DNA of 64,000 nt from Dermatemys mawii (lineage: Eukaryota > Chordata > Testudines > Dermatemydidae), in contig ML677365.1 in NCBI GenBank assembly GCA_007922305.1, positions 16,474,281 to 16,538,280 of the forward strand, written 5' to 3'. Made by a program: the position numbers and the translations under genes. Below the pieces are notes generated by a model. That model worked only from the letters and a program-made list of their open reading frames with translations. It made no database searches and was not told the DNA's origin. Positions 9,792 through 21,201 of this stretch are shown piece by piece (the stretch's first letter is position 1; each line of letters starts with the position of its first letter).

Positions 9792-11351
9792 TGTAAGCAG
9801 TGTCAGGAATGAGATATATTCTGACATCTGGTGGCGAACTATGGGAATTGCAGTGAGCCTTGCAAAATAAGTCTGGGGCTGATCAATTTGCATAGACACA
9901 CCCACTGCGCCTAGCCTGAGCCCACAGCAGCCCACATGGCCACTTCGGCTGATGAGGGAGCCCCAGTTTCTATGTTATTGGGGCAGGAATGATAAAGTGA
10001 TGTTACTGTGATTATGTAAATGAAGGACTATGGACATGTACTTGGCCCTTGTTGTGATGGAGGGACTCGCCATCATCTAGGTAGCACTCAGTGGGCAAGG
10101 GCCATGCGTTTCAGAACACTGTGACATTAAGAGAGGTGGTGGACAAGCACCTATACCTTTTGGTGAGGGCTGTGTCTGAGGGCCTCCCAGGCCTATTGCA
10201 CCCTGCCTCTCTCCACTGTGGAATGTCAGAATTGAATTTTTGCTTCCATTAGGAGCCTGGTTTCAGGCTGCTGAGCTGAAAATTGCTTTGGGCTCACTGG
10301 TGCACCTGCACTAAGGCTCCCCTACTGTGAGCTGAACTCACCTAAGAGCTAAAGAAATCACTGAGCACTGTCTTAAGTAGGGGGGCCTGATAAAAGTGCA
10401 GAGTGGCTGGTACAGCAGAGCAGTCTGTGTGTTGGCTAGCAGGACGGCTAGCGGAGTTGTTGGTGCTGCGGGCAGAGTGACCGGCGTGGCAGAGCTATCT
10501 GTCGACTAGCAGAGGCGTTGGTGCTGCGGGCAGAGTGACCGGCGCGGCACAGCTGTCTGTCGACTAGCGGAGGCGTTGGTGCTGCGGGCAGAGTGACCGG
10601 CGTGGCACAGCTGTCTGTCGACTAGCGGAGGTGTTGGTGCTGCGGGCAGAGTGACCGGTGCGGCAGAGCTGTCTGTCGACTAGCGGAGGCATTGGTGCTG
10701 CGGGCAGAGTGACCGGCGTGGCACAGCTGTCTGTGACTCGGCTAGCAGAGCAGCTAGCGGATCAACGGGCAGAGCGGTTCGTGTGACAGCCAGCGGAGCG
10801 GAGCAGAGCCGATTGCAGTGAGAGCTGCAGCGGAACCTCACGGAGAGGCGGCGCAGTTGGCCTCGGACCACGTAAGGTGCCCCATGCCCTACCCTCCAAT
10901 TCCACCCAGGCTGGAGGTAAGACTCTGCCAATTGACTTTTGAACTCTGCACTGACCAAGAACAGAGACTCTTGGGCTGTTGGACTTTTGGGGCTATTGAG
11001 TGACTTTTGGGGTTGTGGAACTCAAGAGCCCAAGGGACGGCCGCGGCCTAGTTGCTGGGAGGGGGGCTTCTGGTTCATGGTTTGGTTTATTAACCTTGTT
11101 TATGGTGTTTCCCCAATATAATGCCGCATTGTTTCTCCCTGTTATTAAAAGACTTTGGTACACTCAGACTCTGTGCTTGCGAGAGGGGAAGTATTGTCTC
11201 TTACAGACGCCCAGAGGAGTGGTATATGGTTGTCCCAGGTCACTGGGTGGGGGCTCGAGCCGGTTTTTTTGTATTGTGCTATTGGAATGGAACCCCTGGA
11301 TACTGAACCCGGCCCTTGTTGCTGCCAACTCTGATGGGCAGAAGGGTTACA
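9792..11351 (+). mobile_element. Solo ERV LTR 1 (1560 bp)
   Basis: The LTR starts 'TGTAAGCAGTGTCAGGAATG' and ends 'GGGTTACA'. It is flanked by the 4-bp duplication GAAG at 9788-9791 and 11352-11355. A 4-bp target duplication with TG...CA ends is usual for class I (gamma-like) endogenous retroviruses. An ATTAAA polyadenylation signal lies at 11144-11149, followed by the region 'tctgtgcttgcgagagggga' shared with the other copies. No primer-binding site or internal gene follows, so this is a solo LTR left by LTR-LTR recombination. It contains a 58-bp tandem array. Two sister copies lie at 19997-21197 and 39385-40803 in the opposite orientation. Confidence 0.9.
10449..10738 (+). repeat. 58-bp tandem repeat, five units, inside LTR 1
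   Basis: Unit starts are 10449, 10507, 10565, 10623 and 10681, each exactly 58 bp apart. Units begin 'tagcggaggcgttggtgctg' and end 'ctgtctgtcgac'. The first four are nearly identical; the fifth diverges after 'ctgtctgtgac'. A weaker partial unit lies at about 10405-10448. The array lies in the presumed U3 part of the LTR. Sister LTRs carry fewer, more diverged units, so it expanded after the copies separated or along one subfamily. Confidence 0.9.
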
Positions 11352-11474
11352 GAAGATAATATTATCCCTATAGTTGCTCTTGTCTTAACTGTAAAGCCCC
11401 TAACCTGACCCTTCCCTAACTCACTCCTGTCCAGCTTCTTGCTGCAGTTTCAAAGATACTGTCTGGATACCCAC

Positions 11475-12265
11475 ATCATAGATGTGTAGGTCTGGAAGGT
11501 CATCTAGTTCAGTTCACTGCACTCAAGCCAGCAATATGCAATAACTAGACCATTCCTGACAGGTTTTTGTCTAATCTGTTCTTAAAAACCTCCACAACCT
11601 CTGAAGGCAATTTGTTCCAGTGCTTAACTACCCTGACAGTTAGGAAATTTTTCCTAATGTCTAATCTAAACCGCCTCTGCTGCAATTTAAGCCCATTGCT
11701 TCTCGTCCTATCTGCAGAGGTTAAGAAGAATTTTTTTTTCACCCTACTTCTCTTAACAACATTTTATGTACTGAAAAACTATTATCATGTCCAACCTCAG
11801 TCTTCTTTCTCCAGACTAAACTGAGCCAAATTTTAAAATCTTTCCTCCCAACCTCTTGCAAATGGAACTTAATTTTAACTTTTCTTTCACTATTTTAGCT
11901 TCAGATCCTACATCATTTTCACTGGTGTTCACTATGTTAGATGTCCAATCGCTACTAACCTTTCTGGTGAAAACTGAACCAAAAAGTCATTTAGCACTTC
12001 TATCATTTACACATTTTTTGTTATTGTCTTTTCCCCCTCACTGAGTGACATTCTTACCCCACCTTTGGTCTTCCACTTGTCTCTAATGTATTTATAGAAT
12101 GTTTTCTTGTTAGCCTTTATGTCTCTAGCTAGTTTAATCTCATTTGGTGCCTTGGCATTTCTAATTTTGTCCCTACATGCTTGTATTGTTTATATTCATC
12201 TTTTGTAATTTGACTTAATTTCCACTCTTTGTAGGACCAAGTTCTGAGCTTTGGATGATTTTGTT
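11475..12265 (-). pseudogene. CR1 LINE ORF2 fragment, internally deleted
   Basis: The minus strand carries two pieces of CR1 ORF2. The piece at 11545-11742 is the C-terminal end, with the typical '[19 protein letters not shown]' and '[13 protein letters not shown]' blocks. The piece at about 11880-12265 is from earlier in ORF2, before the reverse transcriptase, including '[18 protein letters not shown]' followed by the conserved segment 'SDKWKTKGG'-like at about 12060-12090. The reverse transcriptase that should lie between them is missing, so an internal deletion joined the two ends. Stops and frameshifts show it is dead. The element's 3' end is toward 11475. Confidence 0.8.
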
Positions 12266-12268
12266 AGC

Positions 12269-12306
12269 TGTGTTTTGTTTTTTGTTGTTGTTGTTGTTTT
12301 TAAAAA
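12269..12306. repeat. T-rich / (GTT)n simple repeat
   Basis: A run of T with 'gttgttgttgttgtt' followed by a short A-run. This is a simple low-complexity tract. Confidence 0.8.
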
Positions 12307-12524
12307 AGCATCATTCACCTCTCCTTCCTGGTTATCCGTGTCAATAAATATCTTTTTAGTTGGATGAGAAGTATAAGTTTAAGGTGTCATCCGAGGCTGA
12401 ATGGGGATCCCATAATATTAACTGAACGTATTTCTAATGATCTAATCCTTGTTATTTGCATAGTTTAAAAATATTGAACAACAATAATTCATGGAAGTGG
12501 GACAGCATGAGAACTGACAGAGGG

Positions 12525-12815
12525 TAAGTCTGCACAGCCTGCAGCAGTCTGCCTCCCCGCCCTGCTCAACAGACTTGTGGTAGCAGGGCTCATGCTAGTG
12601 CTCTAAAAATAGCTGCATAGCCAGCACTTTGAAGTCATGGCTCAGGCTGGAGTTCAGAAGCTCATCCCCCCCTTCCTTAGGTTTCAGAGCCTGAGCTCCA
12701 GCCTGAGCCATAACTTCAAAATGCCGTTTACACAGCTATATTTACAGCGCTAGTGGGAACCCCACTAACTCAAGTTTGTCAGCCTGGGCAAGGAGGCTGT
12801 CACTGTCACTGGCTG
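12525..12815. mobile_element. Palindromic MITE
   Basis: The left arm, with 'ctaaaaatagctgcatag' and 'catggctcaggctggagtt', pairs with the right arm, with 'ctccagcctgagccata' and 'cagctatatttacagcgcta'. The outer ends are 'agggtaagtctgcacagcc' and 'ggctgtacctaagct'. There is no coding capacity. Confidence 0.65.
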
Positions 12816-12844
12816 TACCTAAGCTAGTCTACTGAGCCCCATAA

Positions 12845-13085
12845 AGGGGTGCAGTGTGGTCTCATGGGTAAAGCAGTAGCTTGGGAAGCAGAAGACCAGC
12901 ATCCTGTCCCTAGCTCAGCCACTGACTTTGAGAGAATAAATCACATTGTGTAATTATTTCACGTCAGTTTTGTCTACTTGAAACGTAAGCTCTCTGGGGC
13001 AGGGACTATCTCCTACTATGTGTTTATAGAGCCCCTAGCACAGGGGGGCACCAATCTTGGTTGTGGCCTCTAGTTACTCCTGTAA
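12845..13085 (+). mobile_element. tRNA-derived SINE (MIR-like)
   Basis: The head 'gtgtggtctcatgggtaaag' resembles a Pol III A box region. A degenerate B-box-like stretch follows near 'catcctgtccctagctcagc'. The body has 'cagccactgactttg', and the 3' tail 'ctctggggcagggactatct ... gagcccctagcacag' is the common amniote SINE/LINE tail. It ends near an A-rich stretch. It is diverged and surely not transcribed as a tRNA. Confidence 0.6.
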
Positions 13086-14000
13086 TAAAAACAAATATAC
13101 TCAGATTAAACATCAGGGTATATCGTCCTTTAGAATGTTTGGTTAGAGGATGGTATTAAAGGAATCAGTTATATCACAGCCTTTCCATTTTTTGGAGGAT
13201 TTCGTGCAACAAAATGCACTGAGTGTCTTGAAAAATATGTTTCTTCAACATATAAAGGACTATTTCGAATCTGTGGTTTCTTAACATTTACTTACCGTAT
13301 GTGGCATTGAGACACTAAGATGACAAATGCCTGAGAAATACACACAATAGCATAATAATCTGATCCACAGTCATTCCAAGCTAGCAGGTTGCCAAGACAT
13401 ATTTGCAGCATCACATTATCGCTCTTTCATTTCTTTGGAATTATTAAGTCATTTCTGCCTAAGACAATTCTTACTGAACTTAAATTGAAATGGAAACAAA
13501 CACGGCAGGAAGAAATAAAAGGTTACCGGGGAAAAGAATGATGTATGACCCTCATCTGTCAACTAGAGAAATATGATTACGGGCTAGATCCTCAGCTGTG
13601 CTGAGCTCATTTTCAACACAGCTGGGGGGAGGGAAAGGGGAGGTGGCTCTCAGCCATGTTTCTGTTTCCTGAACCTTAGGCAGAAATAGCTCCCAGAATA
13701 ACTTATAGTTAACAGACCAGCCTTGGCTGCTCCCACCCTAGCATGTCAAGAGAGGGGCAGAAAGGCATAGCTGTCTTTGTGCTATTGCTACCCAAGGATT
13801 CCCTCTTCCTGGGAGACTCCTCAGCTGCCTGCTTGAGATAGTTTGAAGAGAGCTTTGCACCATTGGCTCCAGGCAACAGACACTTAATGAAGTCCAAGGA
13901 TCTGATCATTCTTGTAATTTTAAATAACTTTGCTTACATTTCTTAGACTCTGTCAAAGCTTCCCAGCAAAAGGCAATGGCCCAATGACAATTTTTGAAGA
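13086..14000. other. No gene seen
   Basis: Apparently single-copy, AT-rich sequence. The only frame (66 codons, minus, 13709-13909) shows no recognisable motif. Confidence 0.4.
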
Positions 14001-14077
14001 CATTGGGTGAAATCCTGGGTACACTGAAGTGTATGGGAGTTGTTTTGTTGATTTCTGTGGCCAGGATTTCACCAATG
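14001..14077. repeat. 77-bp hairpin MITE
   Basis: The left end 'cattgggtgaaatcctgg' pairs with the right end 'ccaggatttcaccaatgg'. The middle 'actgaagtgtatgggagttg' completes the stem-loop. This very short palindrome family is common in sauropsid genomes. A related 'ttaggcacctaa'-type fragment follows at about 14097-14190. Confidence 0.7.
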
Positions 14078-14248
14078 GTCCAAAGTAGAGGGACTTAGGG
14101 CTAGGTTTTTAAAGTTAGGTAGGCACCTAAAGATGCAGATTGGAAAATTCCACTACATGCCTAAGTTCCTATCTGAGTTAGGCACGTAGGTTCTTTTGAA
14201 AAATCTTACTGGGCGTCTACTTGAATGTTTACCTTTAAATATCTGGTT

Positions 14249-14758
14249 CTGTGATGGAGTATATTTGACCTTTGTGGCTCCCTGGGGTCCTATTACACCC
14301 TGTCCCAGGAAGCAGCAAGAGGGTAAGAACAGATCAGTGAAGGTGAGTCCTGCAAGCTTGCCTAGAAAAACTCTCCAGAGCAGACATTTTGAAAACCACA
14401 GAAACCTGGTCCTCCAAGGGCTAGAGGGGCTAGTCAGGGCTGTGCTGGTCCAGATAAAAGGAGCAGCCTGAGCTTAGCAGGTCAGTTGCTGACTAGGCTC
14501 AGAGAAGTGAAGGAGGGTGCTGCTCTCTGGCAACAGAAGCCCTGATGGGAGCATTTATGCCTGGTTGCACTTACACTGGGCTTGCAGAGAAAAGACCCTG
14601 CAGAGGGCGGTCCTGAGGTGGAGATAAAAACAGACCCAGGGAAGTAGCGGCAGTGAAGGATTGAGGTGAGCAGTATGTGGCTGCTGTGTACAGGGCCCTT
14701 GGGTTGGCCCCTGGAGTAGTGGGTGGACCTGGGTTCCCCCACTAGTAAAGTGGCAACC
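14249..14758 (+). repeat. Possible LTR remnant
   Basis: It begins with 'tgtgatggagtatatttgac' and is GC-richer than its flanks. It contains a TATA-like 'ccagataaaaggagcagcc' at 14452-14470 that could be an LTR promoter. The right end is cut by the hAT element starting at 14759, so no CA end or target duplication can be checked. Frames in it (91 codons plus, 86 and 80 minus) show no motif. Confidence 0.35.
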
Positions 14759-15418
14759 TAGAGTTGCCAGGCATCTGGTTTTTGATCCGCATACCAAGTC
14801 GAAAAGGGACTCTGGTGGCTCTGGTCAGCACTGATGACTGGGCTGTTAGAAGTCGGTTGGCAATGTTGAAGGGCTAAGGCAGACTAGTCCCTACCTGTCC
14901 TAGTACTGCGCTACGCCCTGGAAACAACCAGTGGGTCTGGCTCCTAGGTGTGTGTGTGTGGGTGATAAGGCTCCATGTTCTGCCACTGCCCCAAGTACTG
15001 GCTCTGCACTCCTATTGGCTGGGAACCGCAGCCAGTGAGAGCTAGGGGGGCAGTGCCTGTGGGCAAGAGCATAGCACAGAGCTGTTTCTGGGGCACAGCA
15101 CAGAGTCAGGACAGGCAGGGAGCCTGCCTTAGCCCCACTGTGCTACTGACTGGGAGCTACCTGAGGTAAGCTCATGCCCCAACCCCAAGCCTCTGCCCCA
15201 GCCCTGAGCCCCCTCAGACCCAAAGCCCGCTTCTACATCCCAAACTCCTCATACCTGATCCCATCCCAACCCTTTGCCTGAGCCCAGTGAAAGTGTGAGG
15301 GTGGGGGAGGGCGAGCCACTGAGGGAAGGGGAATGTAGTGAGTGGGTGGGCCTTAGGGAAGGAGTTGGGCATTAGGGAAGGGGCAGGGTTTTGTGTGATT
15401 AGGAAGTTGGCAACTGTA
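14759..15418 (+). mobile_element. Complete 660-bp non-autonomous hAT element
   Basis: The ends 'tagagttgccagg' and 'ttggcaactgta' are inverted repeats, and the left end fits the hAT YARNG rule. Flanking 8-mers TGGCAACC (14751-14758) and TGTCAACC (15419-15426) differ at one base, consistent with an aged 8-bp target duplication. The interior is GC-rich and holds 'cattattggctggg'-like and 'gtgagggtgggggagggcga' blocks. The same family appears as a truncated right end at 19150-19255 and, inverted and expanded, at 37101-38460. It encodes no protein. Confidence 0.8.
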
Positions 15419-15426
15419 TGTCAACC

Positions 15427-17124
15427 CCAAGAAAGGGATAGAGCTTATCTGGGAGCCCAAACAAAGGGCTGAATTTAAAGGACCTAGAACTGGGGCTGAA
15501 TACCTAGTGAGGGTCAACTATTGAACTTTGTCAAGTTTGAGCCCAAATTTAGTCCTATTGCTTCAGTGTGCTTTAGACAGATGGTAGTTATTTATTACAA
15601 TAAAACAAACAAAAAAGCAATAGTCTCCAGTACTGCAGACCCTAAAGACATTGGAATGCTCATACTTCTTCAGAGGCTGTGTAGCAAAGATTAACTAACA
15701 AACTCTATATACATCACAGAGAGTTCGAAAGAAAGCAATACCCCCTCATGTTGTGGATTTTACAAACTCTCTTTCATCCTGGTATAATTCCTGAAGGCTA
15801 TCCCAGGAATTAAATTGGCCCAGAGTTTTTTGATGCCTAAGCTGACTGTGGAGCATCAGGTAGCAGCCAGATAACTAACAAACACGGATAATTGGCATAG
15901 AATCCACCTTTTACAGCATGAGGAAGGGTTTCAATTCTGCAATCCTTCTACAGTTGCAGTTACTAGGACATTGGCCTGAATGAGTACAGCACTGTGCATG
16001 TGCAGAAATGATTCTGCTCCCAACAGTATTAAATTTTACCACTAATCCTCTTCCCTATAAAACCCTCCCCACCAAGAATATATAAAGCCCAACAGCAAAT
16101 AGATCACAGTAAGCCAAGTTTCCTATAGGCAGGAGCACTCAAGACTCCACAAGATTCACTGCCAATCTAATCAACCTGGGACCTGCTCAAATGCTATGGT
16201 ATTCTACACCAGTAGAAAACCCGGGAAGAGAGAAAGCTATTCTCTGTCTCTAACAGGCCCCGGCATTCGTCTCTTAGCTCAGATGTTTTCAGGAGGGTGC
16301 TTGAAGTTGAAATAGGGCAGGAATGGCTGCTGGAGGAAAGGAAGAGGGGCCAGGATGGCAGAAGGGTCACCACTGGCCTCCCAGATGGGGGCGGGGGTGG
16401 GAGAGAACAACATCAGCCTATTTGCCACATTTTTAGGACCAACGGCTGAGGTGCACAAAAGCAACTCACAGCAAATCCCAGGCTCTGTTCAAGTGGATTT
16501 TGAGGTTTGATGCAAATATTTTGCTTTGCTTCAATAGGCACCAGGGCCTCCGGCACAAGGCTGTATTGTGCAACTTTTGCCTCTCCATGTGGATACTTAA
16601 GAGTGATGAAGTGTATCTGTGTAGGGTATTTATTTTAAAATAACTAACTTGCATCATCAGACATTCATTTTACTTTGTGTTTCAGATTGTATTATTTTAT
16701 TTGGCTTTATAAGGTAGTTAGAGGAATAGGATGTTCTTACTGGAATACAACAAATGTGTTGTGTTACAGCTCTGTAAAAGTTCCATGGATGTTTGCCATG
16801 CTCACAGTGTAAAATTATGGAGTCACAGATGGATTTAGTAACAGTGACTATTCATTAAGAGGCGTAGTCCTCAGGGTACTGGAAGATTAACTAACCCCAT
16901 GGCTGAGAATAGAGATCTTACTGCCCAAGGGATCAGCACCACCTGCTTTCATTAGGGAGGATGGTGTTGGCCAGGCCAAAGCCACCTTTCTGCAGTGGCT
17001 CCTTGCCTTGCCTGCTGTTGGGGTTGGGGAGGAAGTGCCTGTAAAGATTCTGGACCCATCCCCTTTAAAATTATGCTTGTGCTAAGCATCCAGATCACAC
17101 CTAATCTGCTGTGTTAGTTCCTGG
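15427..17124. other. No gene seen
   Basis: Mostly AT-rich unassigned sequence. Two minus-strand frames of about 60 codons (16279-16464 and 16466-16657) lie end to end but carry no motif. No repeat ends were recognised. Confidence 0.4.
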
Positions 17125-17640
17125 CTACAGCTGATCATAGGATATGGAGGCAGGAAGAGGGTGGAAGTGGGAGGAAACCCTTAAAGGGGCAGGTGCAGCT
17201 TCCTGCTGGTTGTCAGAATCCCAACAAGGGCAGTCAGGGCCAAGGGTCAGAGCAGGGGCAAACCTGAGGCTGGGAGTAGTGGAGGAGTTCATAGATTCCA
17301 GGCCAGGGTCGACACCAAGAGTCAGGGTCCAAGTCAGGAGGCAAAGTCCAGACCAAGCCAAGGTCAAAGCCAGGAACTCAGGGGCAAGAACAGTCATGGC
17401 AACTACAGAAGATCCACACTCTTGCCTAGACGGTTCCTGGAATGCCTGTTGGGTTTATATAGGGCAGGTAGCCAATCAAGAACCATGACCCTACTATCTG
17501 TCAATCCCCTGGGGCAGAACTTCCCATGGCCTCTGTCCACAGTGGGTCATGGGAAATGGAGCACAAGCTTATTACGGTGGTTGCCTGGAGATGCCCACTG
17601 CCTGATAGCTTACAGGCCTGAGTTATAGATGGATGGGTGC
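17125..17640 (-). repeat. Probable LTR remnant
   Basis: It is rich in 'gtcagggccaagggtcagag'-type near-repeats followed by 'cagcccatgagcag'-free sequence containing 'gtcaatcccctggggcagaa' and 'tgcctggagatgccc'. I recall this composition from turtle LTRs, and it resembles the sequence next to the gypsy integrase relic (25300-25640). The 114-codon plus frame and 90-codon minus frame are by-products of the near-repeats. Ends were not found. Confidence 0.35.
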
Positions 17641-18767
17641 CTTGTGGTGTGAGGACAGTTAACTGGACCCTTTAAAATCACTAGCATTGTAGATGCTTAT
17701 TGCTGTCATATTTAGCTTACCTGATACATTTCTTCCTCACCACCCCCATGCCCTTCTATCCACAGCAGCCCATGAGCAGTTTGAATCGTCTGCAGCTTTT
17801 CATTTGATCTCTCAGCCTCATGAAAGGTCTAAGAGTCTGCACTTGAAAATCAGTGAGTGCACTCAACTCTCCTTGACTGCAACGGTAGTTGAGTCCTCAG
17901 CATCTTGCAGGACTGAGCCTTGGGACAATGTCTAGCAATATGCAACTATAGCTCCAACAACATGATCTTCAAAAGTTAAAACAATAATGTGAAGAAAGAT
18001 AAAGGTGTAGAAGGAAAGCAGCGGTCTCCACCTGGCCTCTAACTTGTGCCTGCAATGAAGTGCAGGGAACAAAATGAGGGGCTGTTTTACAAATGTTTGT
18101 CTGTAAAGTAAGTTGTGTTTTTGTTTTTTGTTTTTTTTTTAATAAATCCAATTTGTATTTCAATTACCCACCTCTAAAGTTTACTATGTAGTACTGAGCA
18201 ACAAGCCTGCTTTCATCAAGCAGCCATGTCTTCGCCTCAAAAAGGTGCATTTTCATCTTTCATCTTCATTTAGTTTCACCTGAGCTAACTTACCACATAG
18301 TGTGGCAGCCAATGGAAATAGAACTAACCACCATGTATATTTTTTTTTTTTTAGACCCAACCTCTGCAGCCATCTTAAACAAAACAGTGTGCAGAACAGC
18401 TCTGAAGTTGCAGAAGTGGAAGGTCAACATCTGATTTCCAGAAGCTTGTGATCTCTACATAAACCTGCCTGTGTTTCCAGATCTTTTATATTCTGCCAAG
18501 CTGAATGTAGTTACATGGGCTTTATGGAAATAATCATGTGAGTTCCTGTTCAGATACTGTGTAAAGAATGCTTAATTGCAAGATGGATATTGCAATTTAA
18601 CGAGTGAAAATTTCTGCTACTACAGCAAACCCTGGGTATATTGCTGATCTGAGCTGTGTTGTCCTGTTTCATGTTATTGAGTATGATTATTGTAAACTGC
18701 AGAACCACTGAGAGACAAAGCACAATAATCCTCAATAAAAAGAAAGTCTTAGAGTTTTTATATAAGA
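17641..18767. other. No gene seen
   Basis: AT-rich sequence with T-tracts at about 18115-18140 and 18341-18353. No supported feature. Confidence 0.4.
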
Positions 18768-19030
18768 GCAGAATCATAGAATATCAGGGTTGGAAGGGAC
18801 CTCAGGAGGTCATGTAGTCCAACCCCTGCTCAAAGCAGGGCCAATCTCCAACTAAATCATCCCAGCCAGGGTTTTGTCAAGCCTAGCCTTAAAAACCTCT
18901 AAGGAAGGAGATTCCACCAGCTCCCTAGAGAACCCATTTCAGTGCTTCACCATGCTCCTAGTGAAACAGTGTTTCCTAATATCCAATCTAAACCTCTCCC
19001 ACTGCAACTTGAAACCATTACTCCTGCATC
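18768..19030 (-). mobile_element. CR1 LINE 3' end
   Basis: On the plus strand it reads 'agaatcatagaatatcaggg', then 'ttggaagggacctcaggagg', then 'aaatcatcccagccagggtt'. This is the reverse complement of the CR1 3' terminus and the end of ORF2. The C-terminal ORF2 block is recognisable but frameshifted. The element is heavily 5'-truncated, as most CR1 copies are. Confidence 0.9.
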
Positions 19031-19086
19031 CTTAGCCTTCAGGGTTCGGGGAATAGGTTCTATCCATCACAGTGAATACAGCCTTC

Positions 19087-19255
19087 ACTTAGGGTATGGC
19101 TACACTACCCGCCGGATCGGCAGGTAGCGCTTGATGTATCAGGGATCGATGAGGGTGGGGAGAGTAAGTGATAGAGGGAAGGAGGATGGAGTGATTGGGG
19201 TGGGGCGGGGCAGGGCAAGGGATTCGGTTTTGTGCGAGTAGAAAGTTCTGGGACT
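19087..19255. repeat. Two abutting MITE fragments
   Basis: The first, 19087-19149, is one half of a palindromic element starting 'agggtatggctacactaccc' and including 'gccggatcggcaggtagcg'. The second, about 19150-19255, matches the right part of the hAT family at 14759-15418 ('gagggtggggagagtaagtg', then 'ggttttgtgcgagtagaaag') but lacks the terminal 'ggcaac'. Neither is complete. Confidence 0.5.
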
Positions 19256-19992
19256 GACTCCAACTTGGCTTCTGCTTTCAGCCTGCAGCCAGACTACAAT
19301 CCTGATTTAGCTTGTCCACAAAGTTTGACCCCTGGTTCTGACACACAGCCCCTCCTCAGACCCTGGTTTTAGCACGGTCCTGGTCCTGACTCTCTGTGTA
19401 GCTTAAACTCTTGGTACCTGATCTCAACCACCAGGCCTGGCCACCTAAAACTTCCCTGGGTCAGCCTGACTGCATTCCAGGGAGACTTATCCCAAAGGAG
19501 AGCAAGTGGCCAAGGAATTTCAGTTGACATCTCCTGATACCGTCTTAAGTTGCATCCCTAACTTGGGCTTTCCAAGGCTAGAGGGAGGCATTTTATGCTT
19601 ATAAACTTTTGCCTGAGGTTGCAGAGAGATGCACTGGCTCAGCATTCCCCCAACTTCCCTGCTAGCACGGCCCACTTCTTGGCTTGTGTGGATGTTCTAT
19701 GGCCAAAGCTAGTTGTGGTTGCTTTCTATTGCCATGACATCTGTTCCTAGCAAGACTTTGTGCTGCAGAAGCTTTGAATTAACCTTGGAAGAAGCTGGCA
19801 TAAATCTGGGCTGAATATAGGCTTGAATTCCTTAAAAAAACAAGTTACAATAAATTAAAATGCCTTAAAATACACTGTTAAATGTCACATACTATAAACA
19901 GCAGATGATCTACTACATTTCATTTCTAGACTCACAGAAGTGTCCCAAAATGACAACATAGTTTGTTTGAACTACTGAATAAGTTCTTATTG
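19256..19992. other. No gene seen
   Basis: Unassigned sequence. No frames above 60 codons with any pattern. Confidence 0.4.
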
Positions 19993-19996
19993 TTAA

Positions 19997-21197
19997 TGTG
20001 ATCCTTCTGCCATGTGGAACAAGGTCTGGGTTGAGTATCTAGGGGTTCCTTTTCAACAATACAACACAAAAACAGCTTGAGCCCCCACCCAGTGACCTGG
20101 GACAATTACACACCACCCCTGGGAGCCTCTAAGAGGCAATACTTCCCCTCTCGCAAGCACAGAGTGTGAATGTAGCAAAACCTTTTAATAAAAGGAGGGA
20201 AGTAACTCAGCAAAAATTTGGGAAAACACTGCAACTAGGGTTCATAAACATAAACCATAAGCGAAAGATCCGCCCCCAAATAGATTGGGCAGTGTCCTTT
20301 TCCTCTCAGGTTCTTAAGTCTAGCAACCCAAAAGTCCCTTTAATGTGCCTGTCCCTTCTCTGTACCTCACTCATAGTTGCTGTCCTTGGTCAGTGCAGCC
20401 CCAGAGTTCAGAGGTTCATCTGCAGAGTTCACCTCCCACACTGTGTGGAGGGTAAGAAGGCATCTTCCATGCTCCACTGCTTGGGCACTCGATTGTCACC
20501 CCATTAGTCGATTGCCACACATCTTCGCAGGGCTCTGCTGTGGCCCTCTCCACCAATCTTCCTTCTGGCCACTTGCTGCACCTCTCTGCCAGCTGCCTGG
20601 CTGGCCACTCACCAAGATGTCTTCTGGGCCCCTCACTTAACACAGGTTTCAATGATTTCAGCTTTCACTGGAGGAGCCTCAATGCTGGTGCACACTGGGC
20701 AGTCTCTTGCAATAGAGATATTGTCTCAATGTAAGTCTAATACTGAGACCTATGTATCACTGATTTCAGTTCTGTAGCATTTAACAAGACTTTCAATCAG
20801 ATTTAAATCAGCTCTTTTATTATACCATGAAGAGAACAGGGCACATACCACCAAGAACTAGCACCCCACTCTACTCACTGGGCTTTGGAACCCATGTTCC
20901 CTGCCTACTGAGTGACATTCAGTTGAGGGTGAGTCCCTTCCTCGGGGTATGCTGGATACATTTCTGCTGTCCTCAGTTCATACAACAAGGATAACAACCC
21001 TTTATTACTCCTGCCCCAATAACAAGAAGACTGGGGATCTAACACCAGCCACAACTGATCATTTGGGCAAGCAATCCCATCATGCTGAGCACCTAGGCAG
21101 GGTGAGTGTGTCCATGCAAACGAGATCAGCTCCTGAAGTCTTTTACCACAGCTTACCACTAGATGTCTGTGGAGAGCTCATTCAGACTCTGCTTACA
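19997..21197 (-). mobile_element. Solo ERV LTR 3 (1201 bp)
   Basis: Same family as LTR 1, inverted. On the plus strand it runs from 'TGTGATCCTTCTGCC' to 'CTCTGCTTACA', flanked by the 4-bp duplication TTAA at 19993-19996 and 21198-21201. The segment 'acttcccctctcgcaagcac' and the reverse-complement polyadenylation signal TTTAAT (20184-20189) align with the other copies. It is the shortest and most diverged copy and lacks the clear 58-bp array. Frames inside (113, 101 and 87 codons) fall in LTR sequence and are not genes. Confidence 0.88.
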
Positions 21198-21201
21198 TTA
21201 A

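Noticed and set aside
10449..10738. Tandem array considered as a CRISPR-like array
   Set aside because: Units are contiguous 58-bp repeats without distinct spacers, inside a vertebrate LTR.
12845..12920. Possible tRNA gene
   Set aside because: Only A-box-like and weak B-box-like segments are present, followed by a SINE body and tail. No cloverleaf was found.
20166..20507. 113-codon plus-strand frame
   Set aside because: It lies wholly in solo LTR 3, antisense to the LTR, and is not retained in the sister LTRs.
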